Origin: Spirochaetota bacterium
Lineage (GTDB): Bacteria > Spirochaetota > Spirochaetia > Treponematales > UBA12059
Assembly: GCA_018262985.1 (NCBI GenBank)
Contig: JADFDI010000001.1
Coordinates: forward strand, 186,001-250,000
Reading direction: 5' to 3'
DNA length: 64,000 nucleotides
Shown in pieces: positions 27,056-34,446 of the stretch (position 1 is its first letter; each line of letters starts with the position of its first letter). A program made the translations under genes and the position numbers. The notes under the pieces were generated by a model. That model searched no databases and was not told where the DNA came from. It saw only the letters and a list, made by a program, of their open reading frames with translations.

Positions 27056-27988
27056 TCAGCGGTCGATGGGACCGGAATCCTGTTCCGCGGCGGCGGCCTC
27101 GAGCAGGTCGCGGCCGAAGCGGACCCGGAAGCCGAGCGTCGCGTTGAAAAGCAAGGTTGAGGCCGCGGGGCTGCGCGCCGCCATGCCGTCGAGCCCGAAG
27201 GCGTAGACGGCCGCGTCGAAGCCGCCGACGAGGTCCAGCGCGGGCGTAAGGCGCATGGTCAGGGTGCCGCCGAGCGTCAGGGCGCCGAGGGTGTCGGTCA
27301 GGGAGCCCGTCGCGTCGTCGTCCCAGGTTTTCGAGAGGGTCGTGTAGGCCAGCGTGGTCAGGATGCGGTAGGGGGCGGTCTTGTCGAAGATGTCGAGCTC
27401 GAAGGCGTAGCGGTTCAGGGCGTCCTGCTCCCTGACGGACGCGGTGCGCATCAGGTCGAAGCGTTTGGATTGGATCGACAGCGTGCAGATGGCGTTGGGC
27501 ACGTACCAGCCCGCGTAGAGCCTCGAGCTCTCGAGGAGGAGGTCTCCCGCGGACACGAGCCCGGCGCCGACGGACGAGGCGGATTCGAGCCCCGCGAAGG
27601 CCAGGCCCGGCCAGCCGACTTCGACCGTCGTGTAGATGCCCGCCTTGAGCGGGGTGTCGGCTGAACCGAGCGCCCCGAGGAAGGGGCCGAGCCCGATGCT
27701 CGCGAAGCCGGATTCGTAGACCATCGCGGCCGCGACCACGTGCCTGAGCACCGGGTCGGTCTCGTAGCGCGCGTCGATGCGTATGCCCTCGGACAGGTAT
27801 TCGTCGAAACCGAGGCTGCCGCCCCACGACCAGGAATCGCCGGGGAAGGCGCCGGCCGAAGGCGCGGTCTGATCCCAGGGGAAGGCGGCGTTGCCGAAAC
27901 GGGCGCTTCCCTCGATCTCGAGGGCGGCGGCGGGAACGAGCCCCGCTGCGACGAGGGTCAGGATGACGGCTAAGGCGCGGCGGGGCAC
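27056..27988 (-). CDS. Putative outer-membrane barrel protein
   Basis: A 310-residue protein with a signal peptide (VPAAALEIEG) and alternating beta-strand patterns such as LTLGGTLTMRLTPALDLVGG and TLLFNATLGFRVRFGRD. The start is GTG 27988, preceded by AAGGAG and 11 bases after the stop of the gene at 28000-29214, so the two form an operon. No family is recognised. The C-terminus continues past the last strand with a short acidic tail. Confidence 0.72.
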   Translation of the reverse strand: MPRRALAVILTLVAAGLVPAAALEIEGSARFGNAAFPWDQTAPSAGAFPGDSWSWGGSLGFDEYLSEGIRIDARYETDPVLRHVVAAAMVYESGFASIGLGPFLGALGSADTPLKAGIYTTVEVGWPGLAFAGLESASSVGAGLVSAGDLLLESSRLYAGWYVPNAICTLSIQSKRFDLMRTASVREQDALNRYAFELDIFDKTAPYRILTTLAYTTLSKTWDDDATGSLTDTLGALTLGGTLTMRLTPALDLVGGFDAAVYAFGLDGMAARSPAASTLLFNATLGFRVRFGRDLLEAAAAEQDSGPIDR

Positions 27989-27999
27989 TGCGGACTCCT

Positions 28000-29214
28000 T
28001 CAGAACGAGGCTCTGGCTGCGATGATGGGTTCGACGAGCGAGTACCAGGGGCCGTCGAACGGGAAGACGCGGACCGGGACGCGGATGTTCCAGCCGATGC
28101 CTCCAGCGGTGAAGTCGACGTAGGGCGCGATCGAGAGCGAGACGGAATTCGGCCGCTCGAGCAGCGGATCGGCGGATTCGTAGCCCGGATCGAAGGAGAT
28201 CATGGTGCGTACGCCGCCCTGCGCGGCTCCTTCCTTCACGTCGCCGAAGCGGAGGTCGAAGGCGGCGTCGAGCATGCCGCCTTCCGTGGTCGCGCGCTGC
28301 AGGTAGGTGGCCGGATGGTAGAAGAGGGTCAGGATGACGGAACCCGCGCCGAATTTCACCCGCGGTTCGAAGAGCAGGTATAGGTTCTCGACCATGAAGG
28401 GTTCGGTGGGATCCCACATCGGCAGGCCGGCCTGCAGGTAGAACTCTCCCACGTTCCCGGTGTCGTAGTGGAAGAGCAGGCCGGTTCGGTAGACGCCGAA
28501 CGGCCCGTAGGCGCCGGAGCCGCCGACGAAGGCCTCGAGCTCCACCGGGCCGAGCGCGAGCACGCCGCGCGCGTCCACGGCCCAGATGCCGCTCGTGAGG
28601 TAGGTGAAATGGCCGTCCTGGTAGCCGTAGAGGTAGCCGGCGAAGTTGCCGTCGAGGGCGCGCACGCCCAGCCGGATCCCGGTGCCGTTGATCGAATGGA
28701 TGCCCTCGTACCAGCGCGAGCGGTCGCCGCCGATGCCGTCGGGGAAGGCGATGTAGCCTCGCATGCTCGTCGACGGATCGTTCCGCCCGAAGAGCTCCGG
28801 ATAGTCGGAGCCCGAGGCCAGCTGGTCGAGATGGCCCGCGAAATACGTGGTGGACACCGGCAGGCCGAAAAGGGAGGGAATCGTGAGCGAGACCGACCTG
28901 ACGCCTATGAAGGCCGAGTCGTTCAGGGCGTCCACGTCGGCGGGGACCAGGGGGAAGGAGAAGCTGGCCGAGCCCGCCGCGAGGGCTTTTTCGAGGTTTT
29001 CGGCGAGCAGGCTCAGGCGCAGCGTGGCCGCGAACTTCGATCCGCCCTGGAACACGATGTCGGAGGCGAAGCGCGTGCGAAGCACGAGGCTGCCCAGCGC
29101 GGGGTCCCAGGCTCCGTCCGTGGCGAGCTCGAGGACGGGCACGACGACGTTCGCGGCCCCGGCCGCGACGGGAAGCAGGGCGGCGACGAGGGCGATGGTC
29201 AGGAATCGGCGCAT
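28000..29214 (-). CDS. Putative outer-membrane protein
   Basis: A 404-residue protein with a signal peptide ending VAAGAANV and a C-terminal aromatic barrel signature (VEPIIAARASF). Middle strands such as VGEFYLQAGLPMWDP and VILTLFYHPATYLQRA are amphipathic beta. It is the first gene of a pair with the barrel at 27056. Spirochaete-type surface protein; substrate and family unknown. Confidence 0.72.
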   Translation of the reverse strand: MRRFLTIALVAALLPVAAGAANVVVPVLELATDGAWDPALGSLVLRTRFASDIVFQGGSKFAATLRLSLLAENLEKALAAGSASFSFPLVPADVDALNDSAFIGVRSVSLTIPSLFGLPVSTTYFAGHLDQLASGSDYPELFGRNDPSTSMRGYIAFPDGIGGDRSRWYEGIHSINGTGIRLGVRALDGNFAGYLYGYQDGHFTYLTSGIWAVDARGVLALGPVELEAFVGGSGAYGPFGVYRTGLLFHYDTGNVGEFYLQAGLPMWDPTEPFMVENLYLLFEPRVKFGAGSVILTLFYHPATYLQRATTEGGMLDAAFDLRFGDVKEGAAQGGVRTMISFDPGYESADPLLERPNSVSLSIAPYVDFTAGGIGWNIRVPVRVFPFDGPWYSLVEPIIAARASF

Positions 29215-29383
29215 GGTGCGGTATGCTCCTTCTCGGGTTCTCCGGCTTTCCGAATTCTATCGTATATTTCGGCCGGCGTCCGCCCCCTGTCGAGCGTATT
29301 CGACGCAAGGGAGAGCGGGCTCCAGCGGTCGCCACCGCGTCGTCCGGGGAGGGGCGAACGGCTCCCGCCCCTCTCCGGGCGGC

Positions 29384-29411
29384 TTGACGCGGCGCGCATT
29401 ACGTTTAAACT
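29384..29411 (+). promoter_or_regulatory. Possible promoter of the chemotaxis operon
   Basis: TTGACG at 29384-29389 and TAAACT at 29406-29411 are 16 bases apart, 10 bases before the cheA ATG. A weak AGGA lies at 29412-29415. The transcript would have a very short leader. A second, more distant promoter cannot be excluded. Confidence 0.4.
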
Positions 29412-29421
29412 AGGACGCAAG

Positions 29422-31893
29422 ATGAGCGACTATCTCGACCCGAACAACGAAGAACTCCTCAAGGACTTCTTCTCAGAGGCGCAGGGGCAGGTCGACCTGC
29501 TCGAGCAGAACATCCTCGTGCTCGAGAACGACCCGGGCAATCGCGACGCCGTCGACGAGATCTTCCGGGCGGCCCACACGCTGAAGGGCGGGTCTTCGAC
29601 GGTCGAGATGACGGAGCTCGCCGAATTCACCCACCTGATCGAGGACCTGCTCGACGACATCCGCGCGGACAAGGTCCGCGTGGACGGCGGACTCGTCGAC
29701 GCCCTCTTGGCCGCGATCGACATCGTCAAGGAAATGCTGGACAAGCGGATGGCCGGCTCGCGCTACGCGGGGGACGCGACGGGCGTCAAGTCGGCCCTTT
29801 CGGCCTATCGCGCGTCGGGGTCGTCGAAGGCGGCGGCCAAGGCGCGACAGGCTCCTCCCGCTCCCGCGGCCCGGACCTCGCCGCCCGCGGCCGAGCCGAA
29901 GCCCGCCGCGCCGAAGGCGGCCGCGAGGCAGGAGACGGTATCCGCCTCGGCCCTGGGCCTCAGCGAGTACGAAATCCTCGAGCTCAGGGAGTCAGCGGCC
30001 GGCAAGCGCGTCTGGCGCGTCGAGATCGATTTCGACGAGTCGAACGTCATGAACACGGTCAGCGCCATCCACGCTTTCGCGGCCATGCGCGACGCCGGCA
30101 CCGTGCTCAAGACCGAACCGGACTTCGAGAAGCTATACGAGGACACCTTCTATCCGACCGTCCGGTACTTCGTGGCCTCCGACGCGGACGGCGACGAGCT
30201 CGAGCGCCGGGCCATGATTCCCGACGTCTCGACCGCGGCCCGAATCGTCTCGGTCGCGTTCGAGGGCGTCCAGAAAGCCGAGCCCGCCCCGGCTCCGGCC
30301 GCTCCGCGGTCCCAGGGGCCGGCCGCCGCGCCCAAGCCCACTCCCGCCGCCCGCCCCGCTCAGCCGGCCCGCCCCGCGAGCCCGGAAACGGCCACCCCGT
30401 CGGGCGGCGTCGGCGAGCTCCAGGCCGAGCTTGCCAAGGCCGGGCTCCAGCGCGAGGCCGCGGACGACGAGCACGGCCACGACGCCAGGAAGCCCGGACA
30501 GCAGGGCGGTTCGATCCTGCGCGTGGACTCGCGCCGCATCGACAACCTGCTCAACCTCGTTTCCGAGGCGGTCATCAACAAGGCCACCTTCAACCAGATT
30601 TCCTCGCAGTTCGGCGAGATGCAGAACAGCCTCTCAATCGCGCAGTCCACCCACCGCGACAAGCTCAAGGAGCTCTTCGACGCGCTGCCCGAGTACCTCG
30701 AGGCCATCAGGCAGGGGCGCGCGGTCAAGGAAGTGAAGAAGGAAGTGCTGGAGCGCTTCGGCGGACTCTTCGCCGGCTTCGACGCCTTCGAGGCCGAGTA
30801 CAAGACCAACGCGGCCAAGTTCCGGGCCACCGCGCAGAACCTCGGCCGCATCACCGGCGACCTCCAGGAAGGCGTCATGCGCATCCGCATGGTGCCGATC
30901 AGCCAGATCTTCAGCCGCTTCCCGCGCCTCGTGCGCGATCTTTCCCGGACGCTCCAGAAAAAGGTCGACTTGCGCATCGAAGGCGAGGAGACCGAGCTCG
31001 ACAAGTCCGTCATCGAGGATCTGCTCGATCCGCTCATGCACGCGGTGCGCAACGCCCTCGACCACGGCGTCGAGACGCCCGACGAGCGGCTCAGGGCTGG
31101 AAAGGCCGAGGATGGCACGGTGCTCCTCAAGGCCTCGAACGAAGGCAACATGATCATCATAGAGATCGCCGACGACGGTAAAGGCATCGACGTCGAGGCG
31201 GTCAAGAAGAAGGCGGTCGAGCGCGGCATCCTGCATCCGAGCAAGGTGCTGACCGACAACGAGGCCTTCGCCCTCATCTTCGAGCCGGGCTTCTCGACCG
31301 CGAAGTCGGTCACCAACATCTCCGGCCGCGGCGTCGGCCTCGACGTCGTCAAGCGGCAGATCGAGAAGCTGAACGGATCGGTCTCCGTCTCGAGCCAGCA
31401 CGGCAAGGGCACGCGCTTCACCATCAAGCTGCCGCTCACCCTGGCCATCATCCAGGGCCTCCTGGTCCGGGTCGGCAAGGAAATCTACTCGATCCCGATC
31501 ACCAGCGTCGTGGAAAGCCACCGGATCAAGCCGTCCGAGATCCGGATGATCGACAACTACGAGGTCTTCAACGTCCGCAACGACGTGGTGTCGCTGCTCC
31601 GGCTCGACCGGCTCTTCCGCATCCGCACCGCCGAGCAGCGCGAGTACAATTTCGTGGTCATCGTCGGCACCAGCGACAAGAAGGTCGGCCTGATGGTCGA
31701 CTCGCTGATCGGCGAGGAGGACGTCGTCATCAAGCCTTTGCGCGACCAGTACACCAATTCGCCCGGAATCGCGGGCGCGTCGATCCTCGGCGACGGCTCC
31801 GTCTGCCTCATCATCGACGTCAGCCAGCTGCTCGAGCTGGGCCTGAAGCGCGAGCTCGAGGAGCGCAGGCGCCTCGAGATGACCATCCGATGA
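29422..31893 (+). CDS. cheA: Chemotaxis histidine kinase CheA (spirochaete type)
   Basis: An 823-residue kinase that phosphorylates CheY in response to receptors. The HPt domain at residues 1-110 has the phospho-acceptor in AAHTLKGGSST (His 52). A Pro/Ala-rich linker, a P2-like domain (about 175-275) and a second linker follow. The dimerisation domain is long (about 375-500, with an inserted helical stretch LFDALPEYLEAIRQGRAVKE). The ATPase domain has NALDHGVETPDERL, IADDGKGID and GRGVGLDVVK, and the CheW-like domain closes the protein. The extended dimer domain is characteristic of spirochaete CheA. ATG 29422 is used; the open frame upstream has no start of quality. Confidence 0.95.
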   Translation: MSDYLDPNNEELLKDFFSEAQGQVDLLEQNILVLENDPGNRDAVDEIFRAAHTLKGGSSTVEMTELAEFTHLIEDLLDDIRADKVRVDGGLVDALLAAIDIVKEMLDKRMAGSRYAGDATGVKSALSAYRASGSSKAAAKARQAPPAPAARTSPPAAEPKPAAPKAAARQETVSASALGLSEYEILELRESAAGKRVWRVEIDFDESNVMNTVSAIHAFAAMRDAGTVLKTEPDFEKLYEDTFYPTVRYFVASDADGDELERRAMIPDVSTAARIVSVAFEGVQKAEPAPAPAAPRSQGPAAAPKPTPAARPAQPARPASPETATPSGGVGELQAELAKAGLQREAADDEHGHDARKPGQQGGSILRVDSRRIDNLLNLVSEAVINKATFNQISSQFGEMQNSLSIAQSTHRDKLKELFDALPEYLEAIRQGRAVKEVKKEVLERFGGLFAGFDAFEAEYKTNAAKFRATAQNLGRITGDLQEGVMRIRMVPISQIFSRFPRLVRDLSRTLQKKVDLRIEGEETELDKSVIEDLLDPLMHAVRNALDHGVETPDERLRAGKAEDGTVLLKASNEGNMIIIEIADDGKGIDVEAVKKKAVERGILHPSKVLTDNEAFALIFEPGFSTAKSVTNISGRGVGLDVVKRQIEKLNGSVSVSSQHGKGTRFTIKLPLTLAIIQGLLVRVGKEIYSIPITSVVESHRIKPSEIRMIDNYEVFNVRNDVVSLLRLDRLFRIRTAEQREYNFVVIVGTSDKKVGLMVDSLIGEEDVVIKPLRDQYTNSPGIAGASILGDGSVCLIIDVSQLLELGLKRELEERRRLEMTIR

Positions 31894-33242
31894 GCGAGAG
31901 GGACCGAAGCATGAACGAAGCCGTGAACGCGGTCGCGGAACAACCGAAGGTCGAGGAAAAGAAGGACCGCGGCGAGAAGATCGACTTCAAGATGGTCACC
32001 TTCGTCCTCGCGGGCAAGGAATACGGCATCGACATCATGAACGTGAAGGAGATCGCCCACGCGGGCCGCTTCACCTACGTGCCGAACGCCGCCCCCTTCG
32101 TCCGCGGCGTCTACAACCTCCGCGGCGAGATCATCTCCATCATCGACCTCCGCACCATGTTCCACCTGCCCGCCGAGCGGAAGGACGAGGGCACGCTGGA
32201 GAACCTGTTGATACTCCAGATCCACGAGCAGGTCTTCGGCATCATCGTGGACCAGATCGACAAGGTGGTCGGCATCAACCGGTCCTCGATACAGCCGCCC
32301 CACCCGATCTTCGGCGACATCAACGTCAAGTACATACGCGGCATCGTGGAGAACCTCTCGAAGCTCTACATCATCCTCGACGTCGAGAAGATCTTCATGC
32401 CCAAGGCCAAGGAGGAGAAGGAGGACGCCTACCACCACGCCGTCCCCGCCCGCGCCGCCGCGAATCCTTCCGTGCCCACCCACGTCGCGCCGCCGGACGC
32501 CGCGGACGACGACCTCGAGCTCGGCTTCATCCGCGAGGCGCTGGCCGCCCTGCGGAATTTCGCCACGAGCGCCATCAACGAGACCTGGTTCCGGCGCCGT
32601 TTCGACGAATGGAAGGAAATGAGATCCGGCCGCGACCTCCAGCTCAAGGAAGGCGGAGAGGCGGACCTCTATCTCGAGGGCTTCTATTCGCCGTACACCG
32701 GCGAACTCTGGGGCCAGGAGTACATCGAAGCCTTCGAGGCCATCCTCCCCGCGATCGAAGGCGCTTCGATCAACGTCTGGAATCCCGGCTGCGGCAAGGG
32801 CTTCGAGACCTGGTCCGTCGCCTGCGCGCTCAAGCGCAAGTACCCGAACGGGCGGATCAAGATCTGGGCGAACGACTCCGACCTGCTCAACATCTCGATG
32901 GCGCCCAACATGGTCTTCTCGTTCGACGCGCCGCCGGAGTACTACGCCGAGTTCATGGTGCAGGGGCGCAACGGCTGGTCGTTCCGCCAGGACATCCGCG
33001 ACGCGATCTTCTTCGAGTTCCACGACGTGCTGAACACGAACTCGGTGCCGCCCTCGGACCTGATCGTCTGCCGCGACATGCTTTCGTTCCTGAACCCGCT
33101 CGACCAGAAACGGGTGGTCCTCGATTTCGCGGAAAAGCTCAAGAAGAACGGCGTCGCCGTGGTCGGCGCCAATGAACGCCTCGATCTCGAGGGCTGGGTG
33201 CCCGCGGGGACGGGAATCATTTCGGCCTATGCCAAGGCCTGA
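31890..33242 (+). CDS. CheW-CheR-like fusion coupling protein
   Basis: A 450-residue fusion. Residues about 30-170 are a CheW domain (MVTFVLAGKEYGIDIMNVKE; VRGVYNLRGEIISIIDLRTM). After a Pro/Ala linker, residues about 210-450 resemble the CheR methyltransferase (VWNPGCGKGFETWSVACALK, the SAM-binding region, and SDLIVCRDMLSF). The usual CRN of CheR is CRD here. This architecture is known from Treponema denticola (CheW-CheRlike), where it forms part of the receptor array. It overlaps cheA by ATGA. Whether the CheR part is catalytic is uncertain. Confidence 0.92.
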   Translation: MSERDRSMNEAVNAVAEQPKVEEKKDRGEKIDFKMVTFVLAGKEYGIDIMNVKEIAHAGRFTYVPNAAPFVRGVYNLRGEIISIIDLRTMFHLPAERKDEGTLENLLILQIHEQVFGIIVDQIDKVVGINRSSIQPPHPIFGDINVKYIRGIVENLSKLYIILDVEKIFMPKAKEEKEDAYHHAVPARAAANPSVPTHVAPPDAADDDLELGFIREALAALRNFATSAINETWFRRRFDEWKEMRSGRDLQLKEGGEADLYLEGFYSPYTGELWGQEYIEAFEAILPAIEGASINVWNPGCGKGFETWSVACALKRKYPNGRIKIWANDSDLLNISMAPNMVFSFDAPPEYYAEFMVQGRNGWSFRQDIRDAIFFEFHDVLNTNSVPPSDLIVCRDMLSFLNPLDQKRVVLDFAEKLKKNGVAVVGANERLDLEGWVPAGTGIISAYAKA

Positions 33243-33272
33243 AGCGGGCGTGCCGCCCGGAGGGAGAACGCC

Positions 33273-33737
33273 GTGAGAGTGGAATACATCAACCCCTTCG
33301 TGGAATCGGCCTTCAACGTGTTGAAGGAAGTGCTCCAGGGCGACATCAAGCGGGGGGAGCTCTACCTGAAGAGCACCTCGATGCCCGTCATGGGAGTGGC
33401 GGCCCTCGTCGGGCTCGCGGGCGACGTCGAGGGACGCGTCCTCTTCGACATGGAGAAGGCCTCGGCGCTCAAGATCGCGAGCGCGATGAACGGCGAGCAG
33501 CTCACCGCCATGGACGAGCTCGTGAAGGCGACCATCACCGAGCTGGCCAACATGATCACGGCGCAGGCCGTGACCAAACTCCACGAGCTCGGTTTCCGCT
33601 TCGACCTGACCCCTCCCGCCATCTTCACCGGCGACAACATGGAGGTTTCCGACCAGGACGTGGAAGCCCTCATCGTGCCCATGGAGACGCCGCAGGGAAA
33701 GATCGAGATCAACGTGGCCATCCGCGAGCGCGGCTAG
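33273..33737 (+). CDS. cheX: CheY-P phosphatase CheX
   Basis: A 154-residue CheX. It dephosphorylates CheY-P. The catalytic Glu and Asn lie in ATITELANMITAQAV, the E-x2-N pattern of the CheC/CheX/FliY family. GTG start at 33273 follows GGAGGGA. It sits between the cheW-cheR fusion and cheY, the classic spirochaete order. Confidence 0.93.
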   Translation: MRVEYINPFVESAFNVLKEVLQGDIKRGELYLKSTSMPVMGVAALVGLAGDVEGRVLFDMEKASALKIASAMNGEQLTAMDELVKATITELANMITAQAVTKLHELGFRFDLTPPAIFTGDNMEVSDQDVEALIVPMETPQGKIEINVAIRERG

Positions 33738-33751
33738 GCCGGGGGCGCGAC

Positions 33752-34189
33752 ATGAAGACGAAGGACGATTTCCCCTCCCTCAACGAACGCAAGCCCGAGG
33801 GCATGAAGCCGGACGGCACCCCGTGGCGCGTGCTCATCGTGGACGACTCGATGTTCGTGGCCAAGCAGATCACCCAGATCCTCACCTCGGAAGGGTACCA
33901 GGTGGTGCACACCGCGGCCGACGGGCTCGAGGGCTACGAGAAGTACAAGGAGCTCTATCCGAACATCGACCTCGTGACCATGGACATAACCATGCCGCGC
34001 ATGGACGGCCTCTCGGCCTTGCAGAAGATCATCGAGTTCGACAAGAACGCCAAGGTCATCATGATCTCGGCCCTCGGAAAGCAGGATCTCGTGAAGCAGG
34101 CCCTGGTGGCCGGGGCGAAGAACTATATCGTCAAGCCGCTCGACCGCAAGAAGGTGCTCGAGCGCCTGCAGAGCGTCCTCGGTAAATAG
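33752..34189 (+). CDS. cheY: Chemotaxis response regulator CheY
   Basis: A 145-residue single-domain receiver. The acidic pocket is LIVDDSM (Asp 31, 32), the phosphorylation site is in VTMDITMPRMDG (Asp 78), and switch residues are Ser 106 (ISA) and Lys 128 (IVKPLD). An N-terminal extension of about 25 residues precedes the domain. It ends the operon and would carry the signal to the flagellar switch. Confidence 0.95.
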   Translation: MKTKDDFPSLNERKPEGMKPDGTPWRVLIVDDSMFVAKQITQILTSEGYQVVHTAADGLEGYEKYKELYPNIDLVTMDITMPRMDGLSALQKIIEFDKNAKVIMISALGKQDLVKQALVAGAKNYIVKPLDRKKVLERLQSVLGK

Positions 34190-34230
34190 CGCGGTTCCGG
34201 CGATTTCGCGGCCGTCCGGGGGCGCTCCGG

Positions 34231-34260
34231 TTGACACGCGGCGCCGGACTTTGCTATAAG
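34231..34260 (+). promoter_or_regulatory. Predicted promoter of tRNA-Val
   Basis: TTGACA at 34231-34236 and TATAAG at 34255-34260 are 18 bases apart. TGC immediately before the -10 box gives it an extended -10 look. Confidence 0.8.
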
Positions 34261-34304
34261 TTCCACGCCGACGTACGGCCGCGAGGCCGACGCCGACAGG
34301 TTTC

Positions 34305-34378
34305 GGGCGGTTAGCTCAGTTGGCTAGAGCACCAGTATGACACGCTGGGGGTCGCAGGTTCGACTCCTGCACCGCCCA
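34305..34378 (+). tRNA. tRNA-Val (anticodon GAC)
   Basis: A 74-base cloverleaf. Acceptor GGGCGGT pairs with ACCGCCC, the anticodon stem CCAGT/GCTGG holds loop ATGACAC (anticodon GAC), and the T arm GCAGG/CCTGC holds TTCGACT. Discriminator A; CCA is not encoded. Confidence 0.96.
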
Positions 34379-34384
34379 ATCGAG

Positions 34385-34415
34385 GAAGGCCGCCGCCAGG
34401 CGGCCTTCTTCATTT
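34385..34415 (+). terminator. Terminator after tRNA-Val
   Basis: GAAGGCCGCC pairs with GGCGGCCTTC, followed by TTCATTT. It also lies just after the convergent radical SAM gene. Confidence 0.75.
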
Positions 34416-34446
34416 ACTGGCGGTGCAGGAGGCGAAGCGCGGGAAC

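Noticed and set aside
28468-29421. A long in-frame extension of cheA upstream
   Set aside because: It is antisense to a clear outer-membrane protein gene and its translation has no CheA-like content; the HPt domain begins right after the ATG at 29422.
32700-33242. Calling the second half of the CheW fusion a working CheR methyltransferase
   Set aside because: The SAM-binding and CRN motifs are altered, so activity cannot be claimed from sequence.
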